Origin: Cyanobacteriota bacterium
GTDB taxonomy: Bacteria; Acidobacteriota; Vicinamibacteria; Vicinamibacterales; UBA2999
Assembly: GCA_019752015.1 (NCBI GenBank)
Contig: JAIEMQ010000028.1
Span: forward strand, 113,630 to 177,629
Direction of reading: 5' to 3'
Length of the DNA stretch: 64,000 nt
This document shows, in pieces, positions 42,137 to 50,478 of this stretch. Both the position numbers and the translations under genes were made by a program. The notes beneath the pieces are model-generated. The model was not told the DNA's origin and did no database searches. It saw only the letters and a list, made by a program, of their open reading frames with translations. Position 1 is the first letter of the stretch, and each line of letters begins with the position of its first letter.

Positions 42137-43246
42137 TTACCCCGCAACCTCCATGTAGATCTGGTGGATCCTGCGGACGCTCTGCGTCCACGAGAACGAT
42201 CGCGCGCGGTTTCGGCCGCGCGCGATCAGGTCCGCGCGCAATGTCTCATCGTTGACGGCCTGCACGATCCCGTTCGCGATCGAATCGGTCTCATACGGAT
42301 CGACGAGCAGCGCCGCGCCGCCGGCCACTTCCGGTAACGACGACACGTTCGACGTCACCACCGGCGCGCCGCACGCCATCGCCTCGAGCGGCGGCAGGCC
42401 GAAGCCCTCATACAGCGACGGGAACACGAACGCGCGCGCCAGCCGGTAGAACGTCGCCAGCGTCTCCATTGGCTGAAAGCCCAGGAACCGCACGTGCTTG
42501 TCGAGCTTATGCTTGTGCACCGATTGCCGCAGCGCCGGGTATTTTGAAATCTCGTCGCCGATGATGATCAGCTTCAGATCGTCGGGACACTGGCTGCGCG
42601 CGCGGCCGAACGCGTCGATCAGCCGCTCGATGTTTTTGTGCGGCTTGATGTTCCCGACATACAACACGAACGGATGATCGAGCTGATACCGCTGCTTGAC
42701 GAGATTCGAGCGCTCGTCGTTCGCCGGCGACAGGAACCGCTCGTCGATAGCGTTGTAGGCCACGACCACCTTCTCGGGCGGCACGTCGAAGAAGCGCAGG
42801 ATGTCGCGCTTCGAGGCCTCCGACACGGTCAGGATCTTGTTCGCCTTTTTCGATGCCGTCCACATCGAGCCCTTCGCATACACGTACGCCAATCGGCTCG
42901 GCAGATATTGCGGGAACATCAGGTGAATGCAATCGTGGATCGTCACGACCGAGCGGCACTGAACGAGCGGCGGCAGCACGTAATGCGGTTCGTGCACCAG
43001 CCGCACGCGCTCGCGCGCCAGCGACAGCGGGATCCTGAACTGCTCGCCGACCGAATACGCCGGCGCCGTCTCCGGCACCATCCGGAAATTCCGGCCGAGC
43101 ACGTCGCCGGATCCGACATCGTCCGGCCGGCAGAGCACGACGTATTCGGTTTCGCGATCGAGGCGTGACAGCTCGATCAGGATGTTGCGGATGTACGTGC
43201 CGATGCCGAAGTCGCGCAGCTTGCGGGCATCAATGGCAATCCGCAT
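42137..43246 (-). CDS. GT4-family glycosyltransferase
   Basis: A 369-residue GT-B enzyme similar to mannosyltransferases of polysaccharide clusters. It starts MRIAIDARKLRDFGIGTYIR. The middle has VTIHDCIHLMFPQYLP and KILTVSEASKRDI. The donor half has VLYVGNIKPHKNIERLIDAF and the binding motif PSLYEGFGLPPLEAMACGAPV with the E-x7-E pair. The stop codon abuts the right end of the RAYT element. The gene upstream (GT2) ends 4 bases away on the same strand, so it is part of the glycosyltransferase operon. Confidence 0.93.
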   Translation of the reverse strand: MRIAIDARKLRDFGIGTYIRNILIELSRLDRETEYVVLCRPDDVGSGDVLGRNFRMVPETAPAYSVGEQFRIPLSLARERVRLVHEPHYVLPPLVQCRSVVTIHDCIHLMFPQYLPSRLAYVYAKGSMWTASKKANKILTVSEASKRDILRFFDVPPEKVVVAYNAIDERFLSPANDERSNLVKQRYQLDHPFVLYVGNIKPHKNIERLIDAFGRARSQCPDDLKLIIIGDEISKYPALRQSVHKHKLDKHVRFLGFQPMETLATFYRLARAFVFPSLYEGFGLPPLEAMACGAPVVTSNVSSLPEVAGGAALLVDPYETDSIANGIVQAVNDETLRADLIARGRNRARSFSWTQSVRRIHQIYMEVAG

Positions 43247-43250
43247 CGGC

Positions 43251-44069
43251 TTAGAGCTTGACCGTGACTTTCAGGTACAGGCGGAGCAGCGGCGTCCATC
43301 TCGGCAGATGTTTTTCGTAGTACGCCACGTGGCTCTGCTGCCGGAGCCGCTCCAGCTCGGGATTCCTGGCCGCCGACTTGCCGCGATAGTGCAGCACTTC
43401 AGCGCCGGCAATGTAGAGGACCGTGCGATCGCGCTTCTTCATGGCGAGGCAGAGATCGACGTCCTCGTTGTACATGAAATAGCGCTCGTCGAGCAGGCCG
43501 GCCTCCTCGAGATCGGCGCGCCGGATGACCATGCACGCGCCGCTGACCCAGTCGACCTCGCGGGCCACGCGGCTCAACTTGTCCATCTTGCGGACAATGC
43601 GCCGATTCTTCCGGAGATAGAGACGCGAGAAGATCATCGTCTTGAGCTCGTTCCACGGCGTGATTGGAATGCCCCACGACAGCTCGGGGAAGCCGCGCTC
43701 GCTCAACAGGCGCGCGCCGGCGATCGCCGCCTCCGGATGCGAGGCGAGGCCGCGCACCAGTGTTTGAATCGCTCCCGGCGGCGACACCGTATCCGGATTC
43801 ATCAACAACACGTAGTCACTGCTCGTCGCCTTGATGCCGATGTTGTTCGCCCTGGCGAATCCGAGGTTGCCTCCAGAGTCGATCACCTGCACCATCGGCC
43901 ATCGCTGCCGCACATGCTCCGCGGTGCCGTCGCTCGACTTGTTGTCGACGACGGTGATGGTCGTCGGAAACGGGGCCGTGTGTCCGACGAGCGAGTCGAG
44001 ACAGGCGTCGATCTCGTGCGCCGAGTTGTAGGTCACGATGATGATCGCGAGGCTGTCTCTATCGGGCAC
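43251..44069 (-). CDS. GT2-family glycosyltransferase (rhamnosyltransferase-like)
   Basis: A 272-residue GT-A enzyme. The donor-binding strand is LAIIIVTYNSAHEIDACLDS, the metal-binding D-x-D equivalent is in YVLLMNPDTVSPP, and FMYNEDVDLCLAMKKRD carries the catalytic-base E-D-x-D motif of the rhamnosyltransferase-like subgroup. There is one short hydrophobic stretch near the C-terminus (LLRLYLKVTVKL), suggesting membrane association. It overlaps the upstream GT4 gene by 11 bases. The sugar donor is not determined by sequence. Confidence 0.92.
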   Translation of the reverse strand: MPDRDSLAIIIVTYNSAHEIDACLDSLVGHTAPFPTTITVVDNKSSDGTAEHVRQRWPMVQVIDSGGNLGFARANNIGIKATSSDYVLLMNPDTVSPPGAIQTLVRGLASHPEAAIAGARLLSERGFPELSWGIPITPWNELKTMIFSRLYLRKNRRIVRKMDKLSRVAREVDWVSGACMVIRRADLEEAGLLDERYFMYNEDVDLCLAMKKRDRTVLYIAGAEVLHYRGKSAARNPELERLRQQSHVAYYEKHLPRWTPLLRLYLKVTVKL

Positions 44070-45144
44070 CGGCGGCCTCCTCGAGCACAGAGAGCGTGGC
44101 AGCCGCGGCGACGTCCCAGTCGTAGCGGTTCAACACGTCGCCGCGGTGACGCAGCACGCCCTGGCGAGCCTCGTCGCTCGTCAGCAGGTCGGTGATCGTC
44201 GCGGCGATCTCCTCGTTCGACGCGGATGGCGCAACGTAGCGCGCGCCGGTCCCGCAGCTCTCATGCGCCACCGCGGTGTCCAGCACCACCGGCGGGACGC
44301 CCGCCGACAGCGCTTCGAGCGGCGTCAGGCCGAAGCCCTCGTATTCAGAAAAGAACGCGAACACCGATGCCCGCTCGTAGAGCGACGCCAATGTGGCGTC
44401 ATCGACATACGAGCGAATCACGATGCGATCGCCGTGCCGGCATTGACGCCGCAGCGCTTCGAGATCGATATACGGTGTCGTGCGATTTTCTCCGACGATC
44501 TCGAGCCGCGCGTTCGGCACCTTGCCGGCCACGAGATCGAACGCGGCGATCAGGCGATCGACACGACGACGCTGAAAGATGGAGCCTACGTACAACACCA
44601 GGGAGTCCCGGGAACCGGGAGCCGGGAGCCGGGAGCCGGGAGCGAGACCGGGAGCGATGACGCGAATCCGTCCGGCATCGATCCCGATGAAGCGGCGGAT
44701 CTCCTGCTTCGAAAACTCACTAATCGTGATCACCGTGCGCGCCCGCCGCGCCGACCACGCGCTCAACAGCCGGCGCCGCGCGCCCTCGCGGAAGGAAAAC
44801 CATTCCGGGTGGGCGAAGTACGACACGTCGTGAATTGTCAGCACCAGGGGAGCGGCCACTGTTAGCGGAGCAGTGTATCCCGGCGCGAAGACGACGTCGG
44901 CCTCGGCCTTCCGAATAGCGCGCGCCAGTGTCGTTTGCTCCCACAGCGTTCCGCCCGATCCGGGCGCCACCTCGACCGGCGCAGTCCAACGCGAGGCCTG
45001 CTCGAGTGGCGACGAAGAGATCAGCGTCCATTGATGCCGCCGTGCCGCGTCGCTGCTCGACCATGCGTCGAGGAGGCCAGTGAGATACCGGCCGACGCCG
45101 GTCGGATGGCCGCCGAGCTCGCGCGCGTCAATCGCGACCCTCAT
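44059..45144 (-). CDS. GT4-family glycosyltransferase with repeat-derived linker
   Basis: A 361-residue GT-B enzyme: MRVAIDARELGGHPTGVGRY at the start, LTIHDVSYFAHPEWFSF and VITISEFSKQEI in the middle, and the donor motif FSEYEGFGLTPLEALSAGVPP near the end. Residues 164-177, the linker just before the second domain (GLAPGSRLPAPGSRD), are encoded by four consecutive 7-bp units (44614-44641). It overlaps its neighbours by 4 and 11 bases, consistent with one operon of four glycosyltransferases. Confidence 0.92.
   Translation of the reverse strand: MRVAIDARELGGHPTGVGRYLTGLLDAWSSSDAARRHQWTLISSSPLEQASRWTAPVEVAPGSGGTLWEQTTLARAIRKAEADVVFAPGYTAPLTVAAPLVLTIHDVSYFAHPEWFSFREGARRRLLSAWSARRARTVITISEFSKQEIRRFIGIDAGRIRVIAPGLAPGSRLPAPGSRDSLVLYVGSIFQRRRVDRLIAAFDLVAGKVPNARLEIVGENRTTPYIDLEALRRQCRHGDRIVIRSYVDDATLASLYERASVFAFFSEYEGFGLTPLEALSAGVPPVVLDTAVAHESCGTGARYVAPSASNEEIAATITDLLTSDEARQGVLRHRGDVLNRYDWDVAAAATLSVLEEAAGAR
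44614..44654 (-). repeat. Heptad array GCCGGGA inside a GT4 gene
   Basis: Units ACCGGGA, GCCGGGA, GCCGGGA and GCCGGGA (44614-44641), plus a fifth partial unit after a short break, lie in frame at the domain linker. The encoded peptide alternates Pro-Gly-Ser-Arg with Leu/Ala. Confidence 0.85.
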
Positions 45145-46295
45145 GAACCCGTCTCGCCGGAGCGCGAACCGCGAAGGCGGACCTCGATCGCTGATTGATA
45201 CGCGCGCCGCGCCGCCGCCGCGCAGGCGTCCCAGCTGTATCTGGCGGCCTGCGTCACACCGCGCGCGCCGGCGTCGGCGGCATCGCCGTCGAGGATCGCC
45301 TGCATCGCGCGCGTGAATCCGGGGGCGTCATCCGGATCGATCGGCGCCGCCGCCCCGCCAACAACTTCGGGGAGCGATCCGCGTGACGACACGATCACCG
45401 GCACACCGCACGCCATGGCCTCGAGCACGGGCAATCCGAATCCTTCTTCGTACGACGGCAGCACCAGCATGGCCGCGTCTTTATAAAGATCGATTTTGCG
45501 CGCGCTCTCGACGTAACCGGTGATGGTGACGTGCCCTTTCAGCGGCGGTTCCTCGCAGCGCGCTTCCCAGCGCGACGATGCCGGCGTGCGATGACCGGCC
45601 AGCACGAGCGGTGGCGCGTCGGGTTTGATTTCCCTGAGGCGCGCATACGCTTCGAGCAGCGTGCCGACGTTCTTGCGCAGACTCAGCGTTCCCATGAACA
45701 GGATGTGTTTTCGATTCGGCGATGACGCCCGCCGCCTCCGCACATCGTCCGCCCAGGCCGGCCGGCCGGGCGGGCAGACGTGCACACGAGTCGGATCGAG
45801 CTGCAGCTCGCGCGTCACTTCACCGGCGGCGTATTGCGACGACACGATCACGCCGTGCGCGCGAGCGGCATGCGATCGCGCGAGCGCCGGATAGTCGCGG
45901 CGAATCTCCGCGCTCAACTGATCGGCATGCCGAAGGAAATCCAGATCGTGAATCGTGACGACTTGAGCGGCGCCGCTCGACGGAATCAACAACGGACTCT
46001 GGCTGTGCACCACATCATGCGAGCCGGCCAGCCACTCGATCGGCGGCCACTGCATTCGATTCCATGACCACACCAGCACGCGAACCGGAATTCTGGCGTC
46101 GTGGATGCGCACTGATGGCAACTCGGATGCAAGACCCGCAGCCGGCCGGTCCTTCCACGAGCTCGTGAAGATCGCGATGTCGTCATTTCGGTCGCGCTCC
46201 GCGTGTCCTGCAAGGGCTTTGACCAGCTCGTGCACGAACTCGCCGACGCCGGTCCGTTCGCGCAACGCCGGCCGGTAATCGACGAGGATCCGCAC
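45141..46295 (-). CDS. GT4-family glycosyltransferase
   Basis: A 384-residue GT-B enzyme. The N-terminal half begins MRILVDYRPALRERTGVGEF and includes VVTIHDLDFLRHADQ. The donor half has ILFMGTLSLRKNVGTLLEAY and LPSYEEGFGLPVLEAMACGV with the E-x7-E pair. The last about 13 residues (RLRGSRSGETGS) and the stop region come from a dispersed element (45145-45183), so the native C-terminus has been replaced or extended. Its stop overlaps the next gene's ATG by four bases. It is the first gene of the minus-strand operon and is divergent from ugd. Confidence 0.92.
   Translation of the reverse strand: MRILVDYRPALRERTGVGEFVHELVKALAGHAERDRNDDIAIFTSSWKDRPAAGLASELPSVRIHDARIPVRVLVWSWNRMQWPPIEWLAGSHDVVHSQSPLLIPSSGAAQVVTIHDLDFLRHADQLSAEIRRDYPALARSHAARAHGVIVSSQYAAGEVTRELQLDPTRVHVCPPGRPAWADDVRRRRASSPNRKHILFMGTLSLRKNVGTLLEAYARLREIKPDAPPLVLAGHRTPASSRWEARCEEPPLKGHVTITGYVESARKIDLYKDAAMLVLPSYEEGFGLPVLEAMACGVPVIVSSRGSLPEVVGGAAAPIDPDDAPGFTRAMQAILDGDAADAGARGVTQAARYSWDACAAAARRAYQSAIEVRLRGSRSGETGS
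45145..45183 (-). repeat. Dispersed palindromic element copy at the end of a GT4 gene
   Basis: On the plus strand this is CCCGTCTCGCCGGAGCGCG followed by AACCGCGAAGGCGGACC. It matches the coaBC and priA copies (CTGTCTCGCCGAAGC ... GCGAAGGCGGA) and lies across the C-terminus of the gene, one base from the next gene's start codon. Confidence 0.7.
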
Positions 46296-46342
46296 GGCGA
46301 AAAGAGTACCACAAACGCGGCAAGTCCTTGTGGTTCAATGCG

Positions 46343-46371
46343 TTGACAGCACTGGACCCCGGTGATACGCT
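46343..46371 (+). promoter_or_regulatory. Promoter of ugd
   Basis: A perfect TTGACA (46343-46348) and TACGCT (46366-46371) are separated by 17 bases. Transcription would start near 46378, giving a short leader with GGGGGATG as ribosome-binding site before the ATG at 46391. Confidence 0.7.
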
Positions 46372-46390
46372 GTTACCTTTTGGGGGATGA

Positions 46391-47689
46391 ATGAAGATTG
46401 CGGTCGTAGGTACGGGCTATGTCGGGCTGGTGCTCGGCGCCTGTTTGGCCGAATCGGGCAACGACGTCACGTGTGTTGATAAAGACACATCGAAGGTGTC
46501 GTTGTTGCGCCGCGGCAAGGTCCCGTTTTACGAGCCGGGCCTGGAAGAGCTGGTCAAACGCAACAAGGCGGAAGGCCGGCTGGTGTTTACGACCGAGCTG
46601 CCCAAGGCGGTTCGCGCCTCCGAGGTGGTGTTCATCGCCGTCGGCACGCCGCAAGGCGAGGACGGCTCCGCGGATCTCCGTCATGTCATGAACGTCGCGC
46701 GCGACATCGCGCGCGCGATGAACGGCTACAAGGTCATCGTCGACAAGAGCACCGTGCCGGTCGGCACCTCTGAAAAAGTCCGCGAGGTCGTCCGCCGCGA
46801 GACCACGCATCCCTTCAGCGTCGTCAGCAATCCGGAATTCCTGAAGCAGGGCGCCGCCGTCGACGACTTCATGAAGCCCGATCGCGTGGTGATCGGCGCC
46901 GAAGATCCGCGCGCCGCGGAAATCATGGTCAAGCTGCACAAGCCGTTCACGCGCACCGGCGCGCCGATCATGGTGATGGACTGCGCGAGCGCGGAGCTGG
47001 CCAAGTACGCGTCGAACGCGATCCTGGCGACGAAGATTTCGTTCATGAACGAGATCGCGAATGTGTGCGATCTGTTCGGCGCCGACGTCGATCGCGTGCG
47101 CCAGGCGGTCGGCTCGGATCGCCGCATCGGCAGCTCCTTCCTGTTTCCCGGCGTCGGCTACGGCGGCAGCTGCTTTCCAAAAGACGTCAAGGCGCTCGCC
47201 AAGTTTTCAGCGGACCAGAAATACGACTTCAAGATTCTCAAGGCCGTCGACCAGGTCAACGAGTATCAGAAGCGCGTGCTCGTGAAGAAAATCGAATCGC
47301 ACTTCGGCAACGCGCTCAAGGGCAAGACCGTGGCGGTGTGGGGCCTGGCGTTCAAGCCGAAGACCGATGACATGCGCGAGGCGCCGTCCATTCCGATCGT
47401 CGAAGCCTTGCTGGCGAAAGGTGCGAAGGTGCAGGCCTACGATCCGGAGGCGATGAAAGTCGCCAAGGGAATCTTCGGCAACAAGATCACGTATGCCGCC
47501 AAGAACTACGAGGCGTTGAAGGGCGCCGATGCGCTGGCGATCGTCACCGAGTGGCAGGAGTTCCGCGAGCCGGACTTCGCGCGCATCAAGAAACTGATGC
47601 GCGCGCCGGTGATTTTCGACGGCCGCAACATTTATCAGCCTGATCAGATGAAGACACTGGGGTTCACCTATTTCTCGATCGGACGCTAA
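46391..47689 (+). CDS. UDP-glucose 6-dehydrogenase
   Basis: A 432-residue enzyme oxidising UDP-glucose to UDP-glucuronate with two NAD. The Rossmann motif is VVGTGYVGLVLGACLA, the catalytic cysteine is C261 in GYGGSCFPKDV, and KSTVPVGTSEKV and SNPEFLKQGAAVDDFMKPDR are family signatures. The C-terminal domain has WGLAFKPKTDDMREAPSI. Its product feeds the UXS at 37114-38052. It has its own promoter and is followed by galE, whose reading frame begins before this gene ends. Confidence 0.95.
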   Translation: MKIAVVGTGYVGLVLGACLAESGNDVTCVDKDTSKVSLLRRGKVPFYEPGLEELVKRNKAEGRLVFTTELPKAVRASEVVFIAVGTPQGEDGSADLRHVMNVARDIARAMNGYKVIVDKSTVPVGTSEKVREVVRRETTHPFSVVSNPEFLKQGAAVDDFMKPDRVVIGAEDPRAAEIMVKLHKPFTRTGAPIMVMDCASAELAKYASNAILATKISFMNEIANVCDLFGADVDRVRQAVGSDRRIGSSFLFPGVGYGGSCFPKDVKALAKFSADQKYDFKILKAVDQVNEYQKRVLVKKIESHFGNALKGKTVAVWGLAFKPKTDDMREAPSIPIVEALLAKGAKVQAYDPEAMKVAKGIFGNKITYAAKNYEALKGADALAIVTEWQEFREPDFARIKKLMRAPVIFDGRNIYQPDQMKTLGFTYFSIGR

Positions 47690-48674
47690 CCGGGTTGTCG
47701 TCACCGGCGGCGCCGGCTATATCGGCAGCCACGCCGTGCGCGCGCTGACCGGCGCCGGCCATGCCGTCGCTGTGCTCGACGATCTGTCGGCGGGCCATGC
47801 CGAATCGCTTCCCAACGGCGTGCCGCTGATCAAGGCGGCGATTCACGATCGCGACGCGGTGCATCGCTTGCTGGTCGATCATCGCGCCGACGCCGTCATG
47901 CACTTCGCGGCGTGGTTGAAGGTCGGCGAGTCGGTGGAGAAGCCCGTCGACTATTACCAGAACAACGTCGTCGGCACGCTCGCGGTGCTGGGCGCCATGT
48001 GCGACGCCGGCGTCAAGCGCTTCATTTTTTCCTCGACGTGCGCGGTCTACGGCGAACCGTCCACGACGCCGATCGTCGAGACGCTGCCGACCAATCCGAT
48101 CAACGCCTACGGCGAAACGAAGCTGACCATCGAGCGCGCGCTGCCGCATCTCGAGCGCGCGCACGGCATCACGTGGATCGCGCTGCGCTACTTCAACGCC
48201 GCGGGCGCGTGGCCGGACGGATCGATCGGCGAGGATCACGCCGACGAGATTCACCTCATCCCGCTGGCGATTCGCGCCGCAAACGGCGGGCGGGCGCTCA
48301 AAGTGTTTGGCGAGGACTATCCCACTCCCGATGGCACCTGCCTGCGCGACTATATTCACGTGTGCGACCTCGCGACGGCGCACATCCGCGCGCTCGAGGC
48401 GCTCGCCGGCGGCGCGCCGTCGGGCGCCTACAACATCGGCACCGGCACGCCGCACTCGGTGAAAGCGGTGATCGAGGCGGTCGGCCGCGTCGTGGGACGC
48501 CCGGTGGCCTGGGAATCAGCGCCGCGCCGGCCGGGAGATCCTGCGGTACTCTATGCATCCAGTGACCGCGCGCAGCGTGAGCTGGGCTGGCAGCCTCAAT
48601 ACACCGACCTCGAGGTCATCGTCCGGCACGCGTGGCAGTGGCACTCGACGCATCCCCGAGGGTATGTAGGGTGA
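47670..48674 (+). CDS. galE: UDP-glucose 4-epimerase, start codon non-canonical
   Basis: An extended SDR enzyme of about 334 residues interconverting UDP-glucose and UDP-galactose. The NAD motif VVVTGGAGYIGSHAVRAL lies at 47694-47747, the Y-x3-K is in NAYGETKLTIE, and SSTCAVYGEPSTTPI and DYIHVCDLATAH are GalE hallmarks. The frame upstream of the NAD motif is open only from 47652 and contains no ATG, GTG, TTG or CTG. The first GTG, at 47736, would delete the Gly motif. I place the start provisionally at ATT 47670, which has GGGG 9 bases before it and lies inside the end of ugd. A sequence error is the main alternative. Confidence 0.85.
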   Translation: MSRSDANRVVVTGGAGYIGSHAVRALTGAGHAVAVLDDLSAGHAESLPNGVPLIKAAIHDRDAVHRLLVDHRADAVMHFAAWLKVGESVEKPVDYYQNNVVGTLAVLGAMCDAGVKRFIFSSTCAVYGEPSTTPIVETLPTNPINAYGETKLTIERALPHLERAHGITWIALRYFNAAGAWPDGSIGEDHADEIHLIPLAIRAANGGRALKVFGEDYPTPDGTCLRDYIHVCDLATAHIRALEALAGGAPSGAYNIGTGTPHSVKAVIEAVGRVVGRPVAWESAPRRPGDPAVLYASSDRAQRELGWQPQYTDLEVIVRHAWQWHSTHPRGYVG

Positions 48675-48690
48675 GCTACATCGATCGCTG

Positions 48691-50478
48691 ATGGACCCGT
48701 TCCTGCGCCTGCTTCGTTACGCGACCCCGCACCGCGCCGTCATTGCCGGTGCGGCGCTGGCCATGGTCGTGTACGGAGCCGCCAACGCGGCGCTGGCGTA
48801 TCTCATCAAGCCGATCATCGACGACGTGTTGATCGCGCAGCGCGACATGCGCGCGATCGCCGTGGCGATCCTCGCGGTTTATCTGATCAAGGGCATCGGC
48901 GCGTATTTCTCGAGCTACCTGATGGAGGGGCTCGGTCATCGCGTGGTGATGGTCGTCAGGAACGAGTTGTTCCGCCACATGCTCGATCAATCGGCGGCGT
49001 TCTTCGCGCGCCGCGCCGTCGGGCAGCTGCTGTCGCGCATCAACAACGACGTCGGCCTGATCCAGCGCGCCGTGTCGGAGACGATCGGCGACCTGGCCCG
49101 AGAATCGCTGGTCCTCGTCGGCTCGGTGGCGCTGCTGTTCTATTACGACCCGAAGCTGGCGCTGCTCTGCATGACGGGCACGCCGGTGATCGTCTATCCG
49201 CTGGTGCGCTTCGGGCGCCGCGTCCGCACCGTGACGCGGTGGAGCCAGGAGGCGCAGGAGGACATGTCGCACGTTGCGGCTGAAGCCTTTGCCGGCCATC
49301 GCATTGTCAAGGCGTTTGGAGCGGAGGCGCGTGAAGCGTCGAAGTTCCAGGGCGTGTCGTGGAAGCTGTTCCGCACCAACCTGAAAGTAACGCGCGTGCT
49401 GGCGCTGCTGCCTCCGCTCATGGAATTCCTGGGCGGCAGCGCGGTGGCCGCCGCGTTGTGGTACGGCAGCCGGCAGATCGCGATCGGACGTCTTACTCCC
49501 GGTGAGTTCACGTCGTTCCTCGCCGCGCTGCTGTTCATGTATGCGCCGATCAAGAAGCTGTCGCGCGTCAACGCCAACCTGCAGCAGGCCGCGGCGGCGT
49601 CGGAGCGGATTTTCGAGGTGCTCGACGTCCACACCGAAGTGCTCGAGCGCCCGGGCGCAACGGCGCTGCCGCCGTTCTCGAATGAGATCGAATTCAAGGA
49701 TGTGACGTTCGCCTACGAAGACGGCCACGGCCGCAGCACGCTGCGTGGCGTGTCGTTCACGGTGCGCACCGGCCAGATGGTGGCGGTCGTCGGGCGGAGC
49801 GGCGCCGGCAAGACCACGCTGGTCAACCTGCTGCCGCGCTTTTACGACGTGACCTCCGGCGCGATCACGATCGACGGGCGCGATATTCGCGACGTCACCC
49901 TGGCATCGTTGCGCTCGCAGATCGGCATGGTGACGCAGGAGACGGTGCTGTTCGACGACACCATCGCCGGCAACATTGCCTACGGCATGCCGGCGGCCAC
50001 GCCAGAGCAAATCGAGGCCGCGGCGCGCGCCGCCAACGCGCACGATTTCATCGTCGCGCAGCCCGAAGGCTACCAGACGATGATTGGCGAGCGCGGCCAG
50101 CGATTGTCCGGCGGCCAGCGTCAGCGACTCGCGATCGCGCGCGCGCTGTTGAAGAATGCGCCGCTGCTGATTCTCGACGAGGCGACCTCGGCCCTCGACC
50201 TCGAGTCCGAGCGGCAGGTGCAGCAGGCCCTGGCCACGCTGATGATGAACCGCACATCGTTCGTCATTGCCCATCGTCTGTCGACCGTGCGGCGCGCCGA
50301 CGCCATCATCGTCCTCGAGCGCGGCCGCATCGTGGAGATCGGCAAGCACGATGAGCTGGTCGCGCGCCCCGGCGGATCGTACGCGCGCCTCCATCAAATG
50401 CAGCTCCTCGAATCCAAGACCGACTCCCGCGTGCTGAAGGCCGTGGATCCCAAACCGAAGGCCGAGAGCTCGCGATGA
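48691..50478 (+). CDS. MsbA-like ABC exporter (half-transporter, TM + ATPase)
   Basis: A 595-residue protein with six membrane helices (about residues 15-310) and an ATPase domain. Walker A is GRSGAGKTTL, the Q loop is MVTQETVLFDDT, the signature is LSGGQRQRLAIARAL, Walker B is LLILDEATSALD, and the H loop is IAHRLS. It forms a homodimer. The size and sequence match MsbA-type flippases of lipid A or lipid-linked glycans. Its place after ugd and galE in the polysaccharide locus suggests export of the lipid-linked product, since no Wzx or Wzy gene is seen. It overlaps yicC by four bases. Confidence 0.93.
   Translation: MDPFLRLLRYATPHRAVIAGAALAMVVYGAANAALAYLIKPIIDDVLIAQRDMRAIAVAILAVYLIKGIGAYFSSYLMEGLGHRVVMVVRNELFRHMLDQSAAFFARRAVGQLLSRINNDVGLIQRAVSETIGDLARESLVLVGSVALLFYYDPKLALLCMTGTPVIVYPLVRFGRRVRTVTRWSQEAQEDMSHVAAEAFAGHRIVKAFGAEAREASKFQGVSWKLFRTNLKVTRVLALLPPLMEFLGGSAVAAALWYGSRQIAIGRLTPGEFTSFLAALLFMYAPIKKLSRVNANLQQAAAASERIFEVLDVHTEVLERPGATALPPFSNEIEFKDVTFAYEDGHGRSTLRGVSFTVRTGQMVAVVGRSGAGKTTLVNLLPRFYDVTSGAITIDGRDIRDVTLASLRSQIGMVTQETVLFDDTIAGNIAYGMPAATPEQIEAAARAANAHDFIVAQPEGYQTMIGERGQRLSGGQRQRLAIARALLKNAPLLILDEATSALDLESERQVQQALATLMMNRTSFVIAHRLSTVRRADAIIVLERGRIVEIGKHDELVARPGGSYARLHQMQLLESKTDSRVLKAVDPKPKAESSR

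Noticed and set aside
41670..42158. Plus-strand frame opposite the RAYT gene
   Set aside because: The RAYT on the minus strand has intact HUH and Tyr motifs; the other frame is its shadow.
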